Origin: Aspidiotus rigidus
Taxonomy: Eukaryota; Arthropoda; Insecta; Hemiptera; Diaspididae
Length of the DNA: 64,000 nucleotides
Reading direction: 5' to 3'
Assembly: GCA_035079385.1 (NCBI GenBank)
Contig: JAVHKY010000029.1
Location: 6,324,001 to 6,388,000, forward strand
Part shown: piece after piece, positions 34,871 to 47,500 of the stretch
Layout of the letters: every line of letters starts with the position of its first letter
Numbering within the stretch: position 1 is the stretch's first letter
Made by a program: the position numbers and the translations under genes
Notes under the pieces: generated by a model
What the model saw: the letters and a program-made list of their open reading frames with translations, nothing else
The model's database searches: none
What the model was told of the DNA's origin: nothing

Positions 34871-37800
34871 AACCAGATCTCTGATTTTCCGACGCAGGGT
34901 GAAAAAAAAAACGGAGCTGTAACACCTTCAGCCCTACATCAAAGATCGAAGTTCCCCTTGGTGAAGTCAAACTGCGTAGCCTCACGTCTGTAACTCAGAA
35001 GTCGAGATTATTCGAAGTAATTCTCTTTCAATGTACGTAACTCCAAAGGCAAAATTCTTGAAGTTCCCGCACTTAAAAATAAGTTCAGTTGCTGTGCTAC
35101 TCGCGAATAAAGTGTTTCTTCTTGATAACGTCGCGGATTTCCCTCTTATGACGTCATCCAATGGACTAGATCATGGCGTCTCTAGTATCAGACCAAAAAT
35201 ACTCTGTTTGTCATCGTTGTAGTTCTCAAAAATAGGCGGCGGACCTACTCATGGAAAGTCTGCCCGATGACGTCGCACGAACCTCTCTTTCTATGACGTC
35301 TTCAAAAGAACTATATCTCTTCGTCTAGTGTGACTCGAGGCTTAAAGATCTTAGTCTACCTCATCTCAACCTGTCGTGAAAGTTGACCGCAGTGACTGCT
35401 TTGCGGTAAAGTCCACTGAGTCATGTTTCTTACAGTTGATGGTGTGTTCCGGTATCCATAGAAAAGAAATAAAGGATGAGGAAGAACTGAAATAGCGTAT
35501 AAGAATGAGGATTTGTCGGACGGTAGGGTTCTTCGGATGAGGCCCTTGTACAGCCATGAGTAAGGATGAGGGAGAATCAGATGGTATTGGGATTTAAACT
35601 TTGAGTTGGGAAGTTGGTAGGCCTGACGAGATTCATCTTTTCGTTCCATAGGGGAATTTCGATCGTCAGTCATAATTAATCGGTTATCATTTTTTAAAGC
35701 AAATACAGACATAAATTTTGTAATCCATACCATCAACTTTGGATACAAAAAAAAAATTATAGTGATAAACGGGATATCGAAAAAATAATGGCTGTTTGAA
35801 AATCAATGTACAAACATACATGAGTTCTCTTGTTCACCCGTTCAGTAGCGCCCTCTAGTGAAGGTTTAAACCCCAATAGTGGGTAAGAAAAGAAGGTAGA
35901 TTTTTAAAGCGTCAAGTTCGGCGGTAAATATGGAAGCTAAGTTTCTCGTCCAAAAGGGGATGAGATGTTACCCTCAATCAGGGCCGGGTTAAAGGGGTAG
36001 GGGACCATGGCCCTCGGGCCCCCACCAAAATGGGGCTTCTACCACATGAGAAAGAGAAAAAGGGAAAAAAAGAAAGGAAAAAGAGGGCTCCCACAACCGC
36101 TAGTTTCCCTAGTGAAATTCTCTTAATCCAGCCTTGCCTGAATGGAGACTGCATGTCCTATTCTGAATCTAGATTTGAACCCGCCTGCATAGCAAAGAAG
36201 ATGAGAAGAAAATGAAAGAATAATTTCGTTGGTGTATTGTTTGTATATAAAGTTAGCTGTTTTGAAGATTTCAGTAAGATCGAGACGAATGAAAAGGGAG
36301 TAAGGGCCTATTATATATATAGGATTGGCGCGACAGAAGGGGTGAATTACGTCGGCTGGGATCAGTTGAAAAGATGGGAGGATTGTTGGATATTGTGCAG
36401 TTAAGGCCAGAAAGTTAATGCATACATTTTGTGAATTTTAAAACCAATCAAAATTAATGTTTCATTTGAAACTCTCTGACAAATGATGAAGTATACTTAC
36501 TACTGCTGAGTTTTCAATTGAGATTGTCGACATTGTCCCATTATCATCAAAAATTCAACAAGTCTTGAATACAATGTATGATACCCTAATGTCGGCAATA
36601 TTTCAATGAAAAAGTGACGTGTCGTGAAAAAAGCACTCAAAAAATTCCACACAAAACATTAAAGAGGCCTAGGACTTGTGTATCGGGAGGCTTAAGTACG
36701 AAAATTATATCATAAATGACGAGACAAGATGATCATATCTTCTTTATAAGCTCACTCTAATGCGTCAAACTTTACCAATATTTCGACACCATCACTTGTG
36801 TCATACTCGAGGGGAACAATTTTTAGTGAATCTTGAGAAAAACATCGTTGTTGTTGAATTATGAGCGGGATTTTGAAGAGAGTATTTTTGTAAGAATTGA
36901 GTACCAAATTCTTGTTCTTCACCATCGTATAGAGTTCGAATAATACGTACCAAGTTCCGTAAAGTAGAAATACTTACATACGAAAGAGAAGACGAACAAC
37001 ATTTTGTGTAGTACGAAAATGATTAGACTTCTAAGGGGGTCAGTTTATAGCTAATACAATTATGGAGACGAGAAGTATAAGAATTTTATTTCATAACTGA
37101 ATTTCGTGTCTTTTTTTCTCATCGTTCGGAACCGATCAAAATAGACTTGGGAAATAATTAAGGTCTTCTTCTCAAATTTGTGCAATTTTTCCGATTTTCT
37201 AGTATCTGGTCAGTCGTTTGAAAATAAACAAGGATAACAAAAAAAAAAAAAACTACTTTTGAAATTTGAAGCCTCAAATTCAAATTTCGCGAACGTAAGT
37301 GAATTGATTGTTTCCACTATCAATTAGACATGATGGGGAATATTTTTAAATTCCTGAATAATTTTTTTGTCTTGAAGGCCTATTATCGAACAAGAGGTAT
37401 TGGAAAATTTGTGGTTCGTCGGAAAAGTGATAGCAAAGAAGAAATTTTTTAGATAATTGAATTTGCCGAAAAAGTCATCAATTTTAATTCTTACCTCTGA
37501 ATTGTATAGTATAATTGAGGATGTATTTGGCGGAAGAGCGTCTGTATACTATTTTCTATGAAACAGACGCCCTTTTTTCAGATTCGTCCTTAATTGTTAA
37601 TGTGCGGTTATTTCAAATGAATATAAAAGTAATTTGTACTTGTCATACTCGTACTCTTGGCAGTCTCTTAAGTACCACTTTTTTTGGTCCTCTTATACTT
37701 TCAATCAGTCGAGTTCGAAGTAACATTGCGGGTTTGGTTGAAATATCTCGAGTGCGATTTGAATTCATTTTCATATCTTTTAGGTGTTCCATTCTTATCA

Positions 37801-39340
37801 AGCGAGAGTTAGGTTTTCCCATTCGGAGGAGAGATCTTCTTACTTTCTGGCACGAGCCAAGCTGTGAGTTGTGATTTTTTTAGCGACAAAATAATTCCGT
37901 TCCTTTAGATTAGAGTAAGGGAAAAGGCATTCTGGGTAAACCCTTCTTGACTTCGTTTTTAAACAAATAATTTTGCACGGTAAAATTTTATTAAGGGAGA
38001 CGGCCCTCCTCCTCTATTTTCTCGAATGCTGGTGCATAGACTTTTGTCTTGATTTTTGTTCGTATTCATTTTATACCTTAGTCGCGTAATTTTAATTTAT
38101 TTTCGTCAACTATCGCAAAAAATAAGTTATGTACCTACATCGGCTCGCTTTTTGCGTGCTTGCAGAATCTATAATTACTACCTTTTTTTGTGTCAGTTTG
38201 GCAAAATATCATCATTTTGCAGGTATATAATTGAGTCGTTATAAATTTATTTTGTTTTGTTTTTCCTATTGAAAACAAAGTAATTATTGTCACTCGCTGT
38301 AGTCTGTAGACAATGAACCTGTAAGTTTGTCGATATTAAGGTGTAGAAAATTTCTTCAGGAGGGAAAATGGGTAGAAAATTTAAAACTTGGTCGACAAGA
38401 ATGTGAGATGGGGATTTCGCCACGTGCTCGATGTCTTCATTGTTCTAATGAGTCATTTAATAATCACTCTACTAATTTTTCTCGGTATCGTATATTCATT
38501 TCCCGTCGTCTTATAGTCATTCTTCATAATTCTTTCTCTCTTTATTATATTTAATAAAGTGGAATTCTATATACATTGCATTCGGAGAAAATATTAAAAT
38601 TGCACTTCTGATAGGAATTTCAGCATGCCCTTAAAGGTCGTTTCGATTGATATCATTAAAAAATGTATTTGCATACATGAAGTTGGTATATATGACTTAG
38701 TATATAGTTTTTTTCGGTGCACTCATCGAATGGTTGAATTTTGTTTCAAGTTTCGTGAATAAATCAGTGGCACAGTAGAAGGACTCTTCCCTCTAGAACT
38801 GAAAAAATCTGTCTCGCAAAATCGTTGAATTTACGATATCGCATTTCAAGGTTTATTATTTTTATTTGTACGTGTATACATTGTATAAGGAAAATTTTCT
38901 TATTCAAACCCGCTCGAAAATTTTTTGACTACGCTAGCATGGCCTCTAAGAAGTTGTTCATTAGGAACAATGGCGGTTTTATACAGTCGAGTATCATTGA
39001 AAATCGTCCTCGAGAGACCTTGAACTACTTTTGAGGCTAGGAAAAATTTCGATTCTCGAATTACGTCTATATTTATGCAGATGGGACTCGACTTCGGGGT
39101 ATTTATAAGTGACTGTCCTTCAAACGCTCAGCCTACAGGTGGGGTCTTAATCGAAACGTAAACTTGACCAACAGGAGTAGTTTGGATCAAGACTATGGAA
39201 CTGTATCTTCTATCGTTGACCCCGTTGAAGGACTCGAAGAACGCAGATGAAATTTTAAGTACATAGCTATTACAACTCAGTTGGCTAAACTCATAAGATA
39301 GCCACAACTCTAGAGACTTGAGTTAAGGGTTAGCGGAGCC
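34871..39340. other. Non-coding stretch with one non-LTR relic
   Basis: Apart from the RNase H relic at 35,366-35,557 and one TGACGTCA at 35,149, no gene, array or TIR pair was recognised. The sequence from about 36,400 to 39,050 looks like unremarkable AT-rich DNA. Confidence 0.5.
35366..35557 (-). pseudogene. Non-LTR RNase H relic, minus strand
   Basis: The minus-strand frame reads ILIRYFSSSSSFISFLWIPE, then HTINCKKHDSVDFTAKQS. The FLWIP-H...HDSVD-AK pattern is the same RNase H region as at 10,765-11,064, here keeping the D of the VD pair but with E in place of S before the histidine. The flanking frame shift breaks it from the longer overlapping open frame. No other domain is attached. 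Confidence 0.7.
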
Positions 39341-41155
39341 AAGCGGAGGAGGTCAGACTGGCGCTCTGCAAGCTGATTTGAAGGCTTAGGTAGGTATTTT
39401 CCAATTTTAAGAGGGAACCTGTCTTATCGGAGGGTTTTTTGGAAAAAATGTCCGCAGTCAGCTGTCCGGCAACCTTACGGTCGTATCATGTATAGCTTGG
39501 AGGTCAACATTTTTACAAGCCCCGTCCTATCATATATAGCTTTCTATTTTTCAGATCCCACATGCCCCATAAAATAGGTTCCCTACTACACCTCGTTCAA
39601 CTGCGTTAAAGAACCCGTGAGTTTTCAACTGGGAATCTGTTTTATCGGAGGGTAAATTGAAGAAAGATGACGGCCGCTTGGAACTTGGAAAAATGTCGAC
39701 CTCGGATCTCCAGGTGGTAGGAGAGGGACTAGGAAAAATTTTGTATTTCAAACTTTATGGAAAAAATTTGACCTCGGAACCATAGGTGGTAGGACGGGGA
39801 TCGGAAGAATTTTCAACTTTTAAGCTTTACATGATGGAAAAGGGAGTCCGCTGTATCCGATAGGAGAAAACTTGTTGAAATATGAACTTTCGAGCTCAAA
39901 CTCTTGTGATGCGGTGAGGAACGAAGCTGAATATCTTTATTTAGAAAAAGTATAACCAAAGGAACTGCCATAAAACAAGTTCTTTGTTTGCCTTAATTAA
40001 TACAGTTAATAAAGACAATACTGAGCAGCTGGCGAAATTGGTTGCGAGCTTTTTAGAAAGGAACCCGATATCCCTTTTGTTGGGGGGTACTTTCAGGAAA
40101 TTTTCGTCCGCGAGCGCGAGCACAAGCGGTCCAAGGTTGATGACGTTAGGCGGATGATGACGTCACGGAGAGGACGGGAGTTAAAAAAATTGCGACTCTT
40201 GAGCTCTTCATGATAGGAGGGGGACTTGAAATAATTCGATTTCTGAGCTAGATATGATAGGAGAGGAACTAAGAATAATTTTGTCCTCTGAGCTATGTAT
40301 GATAGGAGAGGGACTTAAGAAAAATTTGACTTCGGAGCCATGGGTGGTAGGACAGGGACCCGAAGAATTTCCGACTTTCAAGTTTTAAATGGTGGGAAGG
40401 GAGTTCGAAAAAATTCTAATATTGAGCTGTATCTGATAGGAGGAAACTTGATGAAATATGAACTTTCGAGCTCAAACTCATGTAGTGGTGAGGAACAAAG
40501 TTGAATCTTTATTCAGAAAAAGTATAAACAAAGAAACTCCCATAAAACAAGTTTCCTGTTTGCCTCGATTAACACAGTTATTGAAGACAATACTGAGCAG
40601 CTGGCGAAGTAGACTGCGAGCTTTCTAGCGGGGAACCCCCTATCCCTTTTGTTGGAGGGTACTTTTAGGAAATTTTCGTCCACGAGCGCGAGCGCAAGCA
40701 GTTCTGGGTTGATGACGTTAGAAGGATGATGACGTCACCAAGAGGAGGGGAGTTAGAAAAATTTCAACTCTTGAGCTCTTTATGGTGGGAGGGGGACTTA
40801 GAATAATTTCGTCCTCTAAGCTATTAAGTATATACGTATATGATAGAAGAGGAACTTAATATAATTTTGACCTCTAAAATATGATAGGTGGGGGACTAAG
40901 GAAATTTCGTCCGCGATCGCGAGCGGTCCAGAGGGGGTTGGAAAAATTTCGACTCTTGAGCTATTTATGATAGGAGGGGGAACTAGAATAATATCGACCT
41001 CTAAGCTATGTATATGACAAGAGGAGGACTTGGGAAAATTTCCACTGTCGAGCTATATATGATAGGAGAGGGACTTAGAATAATTTCGACCTCCAAGCTA
41101 TATAGGATGAGAGGGGGACTTCGAAAAATGTTGACTCTCGCTCACTGTTCGGCAT
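39340..41155 (-). repeat. Satellite array in minus orientation with two hairpin modules
   Basis: Many units of the form GATAGGAGGGGGACTTGgAA, ATTTCGACcTC, GAGCTA run in minus orientation, most regular at 40,195-40,480 and 40,750-41,140. Two copies of a longer 570-bp segment are visible: GGAACCCgCTATCCCTTTTG, TACTTTCAGGAAATTTTCGT and GGATGATGACGTCAC at 40,055-40,166 and again at 40,625-40,737, each preceded by AGTATAA..CAAAGgAACT and a GAGCAGCTGGCGAA block. Confidence 0.8.
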
Positions 41156-41159
41156 CCCA

Positions 41160-42300
41160 ATTTTTCTCAGAGTTTCAGAAAAATTGAAAAAAATTCTCTA
41201 ATGGCTGGGACGCTCTGGAAATAGTAAAAAACCAAAGACACACCCACCCCTAAGATTCATTTCATTTACTTTAAACTGTTGAATGTTCATTTTTGTTCCC
41301 CTGAAGTCTTAGTGGTACAAACTGTATTACTAGGAGCCGTGCACTTGCATGAAAAGGAGGAATTTCCTCTCGAATTGAGATGACAATGCTTCAAATATTG
41401 GAGTTTATGAGCATGGCAATACAAGGGCATGATTGTCTTCTATTGTGTCTCGGGAGAGGATTCCTCCAAATCATGCGAGTGCACGGTTACCAGTAACACA
41501 ATTTGTACCACTGCGACTCAAGGGGAAAGAAGTAACAAATGAATCATAGTGGTTTGATTTTTCAATAATTCCAGAGCGTCCCAACGACTAGAGAATTTTT
41601 CCAGTTTTTTTAAAACTCGGCGTAAGTGTTCTTATAAGAATCGACCATACCAATGAATGAATCGCCTAAAATTACGGCGTCCCGGTTGAAAAAGTAACCT
41701 TCCTCGATTTTCTACTATTTCTAGACCGTTCCAGCGACTGGAGAATTTATTGACTATTTTTTTCCAACTTGGCGGTCGTGTCTACATAAAAATTCACCTT
41801 ATTGATAAAAAGAATATAAAAAATTACGGTCCTCCTGGTTGAGAAACTGGATATATTCAATTTTTCACTATTTTCAGACTTCCAGCGACTGGGGAATTTT
41901 TTGATCACTTTTTTCAAACTCGACGGATATGTTTACATTATAGTTAACCTAATAGCTGAACGAAATACCAAAACTCACGGTCCTCCAGGATAAAAAAGTT
42001 GATTTTCTCGATTATTTATCACTTCCAGAACGTTCCAGCGACTGGAGAATTTTTTGACTATTTCTTTTGAACTCAGTGGACGTGTTTACATTATAATCGA
42101 CCTAATTGATGAATGAAATACCAAAACTCACTGTTTTCCAGGGTGAACAAGTGGATTTTCTCACTTCTCTACTGTTTTCAGACTGTTCCAGCGACTGGAG
42201 AATGTTTCAATCATTTTTCTCAGTTTAACGCACTCCACCTAATCCGTTAATGTGTTTACATAAGAATTGACCAAATCGATAAACGAAATACTGAAAAAAT
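41160..42300. mobile_element. Second foldback-type element with a one-sided tandem array
   Basis: The left arm (about 41,180-41,390) and an inverted arm (about 41,440-41,600) share TGGGACGCTCTGGAA/TTCCAGAGCGTCCCA, AGTGGTACAAA.TG and GTGCAC.TGCATGA. The right side continues as a tandem array of about 150-bp units, each carrying TCCAGCGACTGGaGAATTTT, at about 41,570, 41,730, 41,880, 42,030 and 42,185. The left side has only one unit. Sequence is unrelated to FB-A in the parts I compared. Confidence 0.75.
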
Positions 42301-42419
42301 ATTTTTGGTCTATCTACATTCCCATTTCATCCCACGGAGGAGTGCGTATTTTTCAGCTCGAATATTGACTATTGATTTCACGCGGTCTATTGCGGTGGCA
42401 GTCATAGTTCACCCCGCTA

Positions 42420-42560
42420 TTCATGAAAAACGACGGCTTCCTTAACGAAGTTAAACGAGAAACGCAGGGAACCTGTTTTATGAGTCAAATAGGATTTGGT
42501 ATTGAAAATTCAAGGAAGCCTAGACCTAGATAAAGCTATTATAAAGAAGGCCTAGACGTA
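42420..42560 (+). repeat. 'CGACGGCTTCC' module
   Basis: CGACGGCTTCCTTAACGAAG, then TTAAACGAGaAACGCAGGGA, ACCTGTTTTATG and GCCTAGACCTAGATAAAGCT. It recurs at 47,565-47,625 (partial), 49,085-49,240 and inverted at 20,650 and 48,480-48,595. It ends in the same AGGGAACCTGTTTTATG as the hairpin module. Confidence 0.7.
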
Positions 42561-42599
42561 AAATAAGCCTAGTATAATGTAGTTTGAAAGTCCAAGTTT

Positions 42600-43045
42600 T
42601 TCTCAAATCTCGAGCTATTTATGATAGGAGGGAGACTTGGGAAAATTTGTCCCCTATCATATATAGCTCGAAAGTCAAAAGTTTTCCAAGTCCCTCTCCT
42701 ATCATATATGGCGCGAGAGTCGAATTTTTTCCAAGTCCCCCCTCCTATCATCTATAACTCGAGAGTCGAAATTGTTTCTAAGTCCCCCTCCTATCATATA
42801 TAGTTCGAGAGTCGAAATTTTTCCAAGTCCCCCTCCCATCATATATAGCTCGAGAGTCGAAATTTTTCTAAGTCCCTCTCCTATCATATATGGCTCGAGG
42901 GTCGTAATTTTTTACAAGCCCCCCTCCTATCATACATTCTCGAGAGTCGAAATTTTTCTAAATTTTTCGCTGGACGGCGCACGGCGCACGGCGGACGCCA
43001 GATTTCTCAAATAGCCCCCCATAAAACAGGTCCCCTGTTAAAAAT
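42600..43045 (+). repeat. Best-preserved 45-bp satellite array
   Basis: One unit in minus orientation (42,608-42,650) is followed by about seven in plus orientation. Units start at exactly 45-bp intervals (for example AGTCC at 42,781, 42,826 and 42,871). The unit contains GTCGAAATTTTTCCAAG, TCCCCCTCCTATCATAT and ATAGCTCGAGA. The array ends in TTCGCTGGACGGCGCACGGC and the hairpin AACAGG..CCTGTT near 43,026-43,040. Open frames repeating SRVEIFPSPPPIIYS are translations of the satellite. Confidence 0.92.
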
Positions 43046-43534
43046 CACAGAAATTCATTAAAATTGATTTTTTTGGGAATGTTCCACCTCGCCGAGGAGT
43101 ATGGCACTAATGTATGTTGTTGTAGAGGGTATGGCGCTTCAAATGAATGATTTTCCCCAGGTGCCTCCCCCCAATTTTTTTAAATATTCGAGTTTGAAGT
43201 TTTGTTATTGCTAGAAACAAGGGAAAATATGAATGTTTTTTTTTTGACATGTTTCATGTCTTTTCTATCGCCGGACCCCGATTTGGAAATTCGCGAGTAC
43301 ACCCCCCCCCCCCCCGTCAAGAGAGACCGTGCGTGTGCGTCCGTGCACAGCTCTACCCCGTGGGTGATTCAGAAATTTGCGAGTACACCTCGCGTGGTGA
43401 TTTCGTAATTTGCGTGCGTGCGTGCAAATGACCTTGGGACTTTGAAAAATTTCGAAATCTACAGCAAGGAATGGGTCGAAAGGCAGAAACCCAAAATATT
43501 TTATCAGGCGAACGAGCAGAGCGAGTGAGCCCCA

Positions 43535-43735
43535 CGAAAGGTTACCTTAAAATATTTCTCATAGAAGACTTGAATTTTTTCATACCATCACGAAAGTCGA
43601 TACCTCAAAATATTTCTCATAAAGGCGATACCTCATATTTCACATAGAAGACTTGAATTTTCTCATACCATTCCAATACAACACCCACAATAGGTGATAC
43701 CTCAAAATATTTCTCATACAAGACTTATACGACGC
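43535..43735. repeat. Short tandem repeat, about 50-bp unit
   Basis: GATACCTCAAAATATTTCTC and AGACTTGAATTTT.TCATACC alternate three to four times with partial units. No related copy was noticed elsewhere. Confidence 0.7.
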
Positions 43736-43785
43736 CAAGATAGGTAAGGGGGTAAACGAGTAATATCTCATGAACACTTGTACTT

Positions 43786-44164
43786 CAGGCCTGCTCAACC
43801 TGCGGCCCGCGAAGCACTGTAGTGCGGCCCGCGAAAGAATTTCAGAAAACCCAAAAAGTAGTAGAAACCTTACGATTTCATGACACGATTTGATTTCATA
43901 ATACAAGTAGGATACAAAGATTTTTTTTTTCAATGCATGCAAACATATATGAAAAAAAAATAGAAAAAAAATAATGCTGAAAAAATAGGAAAGTAATCTA
44001 ATCAATGTGATGGCTGTCTTTGTTTTTCAGCTGCGAGTTCAGGAATATTTCCCCTTTAATTATCGTTCTACATTACAATAAAATCGTTATTAAATATAGG
44101 TAAACGATTTGCGGCCCGCGGAAATTTCGGGAGACACAGATGTGGCCCAGGTTGAGCAGGCCTG
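43786..44164. mobile_element. hAT-like MITE with CAGGCCTGCTCAACC termini
   Basis: The left end CAGGCCTGCTCAACCTGCGG, then CCCGCG, is matched by the inverted right end GGCCCAGGTTGAGCAGGCCTG (44,144-44,164). The CAGg..tgcTCAACC..GCGGCCCGC form is typical of hAT termini. The 8-bp flanks do not match, so the duplication is lost or the ends are slightly misplaced. The interior is AT-rich and non-coding. Confidence 0.75.
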
Positions 44165-44499
44165 ACCTAGTAGAAGCCTAAACTAAAATATTTCAAGATG
44201 ACTGACGAAATATAAAAGACATGAAACATGATCTTCATTTATTTATTTTTTTTTAATACCATGGATGAACGTTCACATAATATACTAAAATGTTCCCAAG
44301 TTACATTGCTGTGCAATCATTATTGTCTGAGATACAGCCATTTGGATTTAAGGCCTAAAAATGAATCTGCAGCCCATGTGAGTGAGCGGATAGGTCCAAT
44401 TTTTTGGGTTGCGAGTTTTCTCATTGGGGACAACATTTTGACGGACATTTGAAACATTTTTCGACCGAGGCCATTTTCCCCCTACCCAGCTAGAGCCCG

Positions 44500-45045
44500 A
44501 GGATCATTTTCGTACCGAGGTATTTTCATCGTAGGTTGCTTGGATCACTGAACGGAGTTCACCTTGAGAGCATGTTTGCTCAATTTTATCACGTTAAATT
44601 GCAAGGATACTTTTTTATCATAAATTGGACGAGAATTATTTTTTACTGAAGTGTTTCCATTGTAGGTCGCATAGATCGCGAGTAGAATCCAGAAAATTGT
44701 GTATTTCCGAATTCAAAATGGCTGCTGCGCGGGCTTCGATTTTCATGTCATTAATCGAAAAATCACATAAATACTTTTTCATTGTAAATTTTTGGTAAAT
44801 ATCATTCTTATACTAAGATATTCTTATCGAAAGTCGCACGAATCATCAGTAAAATCTAGAAAAACTGAATCTTGGCATTTGAAATAGCTTCGGCATAGGC
44901 TCAACTTGAAAGGTTTGTTTGCTCGGTTGCCATCGCGTTAATCGAAAAATTGAAAGGTGAGGACCATTCTTGTACTGAGGTATTTTGATCGTAGGTCGCA
45001 CGGTCTGAGAGAAGAATCTGTAATACGATTTTTGTCGGACTTTTG
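44500..45045. repeat. Degenerate tandem repeat, about 130-170 bp unit
   Basis: ATTcTtGTACTGAGGTATTTT followed by a CATCGTAGGTCGCAcgGATC-like step and GAGTAGAATC..GAAAA recurs near 44,510, 44,640, 44,805 and 44,965. Each pair is separated by an AATTGAAAG/TTAATCGAAAAAT segment. Diverged but the order of landmarks is constant. Confidence 0.7.
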
Positions 45046-47500
45046 GTCCGCCGAGGAAAGAAGCTTCACCATTACAGGAATTCTCGAGAAGAAACCTTTG
45101 GTGGAGATTTGTTACTAGTTAGTTTTTTTTATGTGATCCAAGATGGCTTGACTAAGAGGTTTTTTTGCGAGTTAATGGAAAAATATCCAGTTTCTTCGCG
45201 TGATTCTGATGGCTCGTAACATCTTATGTAGCTGTGCTCTCTGGGGTTGAAAGTCAACTTTTTCCAACCAACTACCGTTCCAGGAATTCGATTAATGTAT
45301 TCAATATTCACCTTTGAATACCATCACGTACTCCGCCGTTTTATCAACCTCTCTCTTCATAAAGCATCAACATTTGTTAGTTCGATTGAATATACACATA
45401 TTGATCTGAAACACTAATGTTCTATCGGTCTTTCCATACGTTCTTCGACTTCATGTGTGTACGACATAGAAGCACTATAATCGGTATTGTATAGGTATAT
45501 ACATTAATGCGTACATACGCGGTGTAAATAAATAAATCACTCGAAAATCGACAGCATTTTGTCGAATGTCTCAGAGTCATGGGCAACGCGCTGTGTGCGT
45601 AAAAATACGTTCCTATTTAGGAACCAGGAAAATAAAAACCCGTCCAGGGTTCCTTATTAAAATAGGTATACACATAGGCCTATCTCTATAAAAGAGTTTC
45701 GCGGGTGTCGAGGCGCCGACTGCGTGCATCCGTAGATCACCATCTCGCGATTCATTAATATTCTTGTTGAGGAGGTTGCTTTATAGTACGTTCTTTTTTC
45801 ACTCCTAGACACGTATACACTAGTACATGATCCGTTAGACAATAATTGAAAAGCGCTTATCATCATTAATTATAAAATCTTACTCGCGAAGTCAGTGAAC
45901 ACCTCACTATATTAAAATTATGTTACAGTAATAAATTGAACAATATATTAAATAGCTGCTGTCCGCAAAATCGTGGTCAACACGTTCGATTTCGCTTTTA
46001 TTTATGTAAATTCTTCCTTTTTTCACACTCGAATACAAAGATAATTAATGTTGGCTCGTTGCCACTTAGGCCTATATAGTTTATACGCGTATTTACGCAT
46101 TTTTATTTTTCGGATGTGTCCTGGTCCTACCTAGATAGATGATGGTGATTGCAGTCTGGGTGAAAGGTTGATGCTGATCGATCTATTCGCTGAATTTACA
46201 TAAAAGGCGTTATATGTATATCAGCGTAGCCGTTAACCGTCTCGTGCGTCTTCACCGCGCTTCTGACCCTAAAAGTCACACCATCTTGATGTATAAATGT
46301 GCGTGGTACTTGGACGCTTAATTTGTTTATTATAATAATATATAGCCGGAACAAAGAAGTAAAACCATAATCATCATTGTTATTGCGTTCAATGCGCGAG
46401 GCAAAGGGGTAGGGGGCGTCTTATAAACAGACAACGCGAACTGTCTTCGTCCTCTCACGTGTCAATTGAATATTTATATGGAGCCTCGATACATTCGCGG
46501 AGACACTGCCAGCCCAATAAATCGCAATACACAGGCTCTGGATATACGCGATATTCATCGAGAATCTAGCGCACATCTGGGCAATGTATATCACGCATGA
46601 AAGATCACACGCAAACATGCCTCAGGCCTTGATGATCATTTATATTTACCGCGAGAGTATTTTCATTAAAAAGGGTTTCTCGATGACAGACGTCGCCAGT
46701 GCCTGTACGAATATCGACTCGCCGCATTTTCGGACATGCACAGCACGCATAACGAAGATAATAATAATGAATAAATCGGCATCTTATTGTTTATATGTAC
46801 TTTCCGAAAATCGAACAATAGGTCAGAGCATTTGTGAAATAATTAAGATCGTTGCCGAATACGCGAGACTTTAATTTACGAGAGAAGACGAGCATAGGCC
46901 CATTGCTACCGCGATGAACGTTCGAAGTGCCTTCGTCTCTTGGGAGTCAAGTAACGTGCAAGGTCGCGATAACGTCGCGCCGAACTTCACCACCAATTCT
47001 CGATGTTCTCGCGAGCTTTCCTCTCTCGTATCCCTTTTTCGGAAGATCTAATAATGGTCAATCGATGTCCATTAATTGGTAATCGAAGTGTCGAATTACT
47101 ATGAAAGTGAAACACTGTATTGTCGGCGTGTCAATCTATTGAACTATTGAACTCGGTTGATAATTAATGATCGCATCTTTCTCGCCTTCGAATATTCGAC
47201 ACGAATGAAAATTTATATTTTTCTGATGCTCGACCGTCTCTTCCTACGAATTTTCCAAGCTTATATACGTATGCTCGTATGAATGAACCTGATTTAAATT
47301 TAGTATATGACGTCTTTTAATTCGATCCACTTCATCCGAGAATCCTTAGCGCAAAGTATTAAGAATTCGATGCAGAAAATAAAGATGGTGTTCATATCTC
47401 GTTTCGGCTGTGCCGTGGTACTGGTTCCGAAGGCCGATAAAAGAGGGAGATTTTTCAAGCCTAGATTTTAGTATTTTTTGTGTCCCACGTTCTGAAATAT
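45046..47500. other. Non-coding stretch, nothing recognised
   Basis: No conserved domain, TIR pair or tandem array was found. Somewhat higher CpG near 46,880-47,020 is the only compositional change noticed. Confidence 0.5.

Noticed and set aside
35356..35748. 130-residue minus-strand open frame
   Set aside because: It is an out-of-frame reading across the RNase H relic; the homologous frame is the shorter one at 35,366-35,557.
42569..43014. Overlapping open frames with repeated SRVEIFPSPPPIIYS-type peptides on the plus strand and mirror frames on the minus strand
   Set aside because: 45 bp is a multiple of three, so the satellite unit stays open in several frames; these are translations of the satellite, not a repeat protein.
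42600..43045. CRISPR array
   Set aside because: Units are contiguous 45-bp repeats without unique spacers, in a eukaryotic genome.
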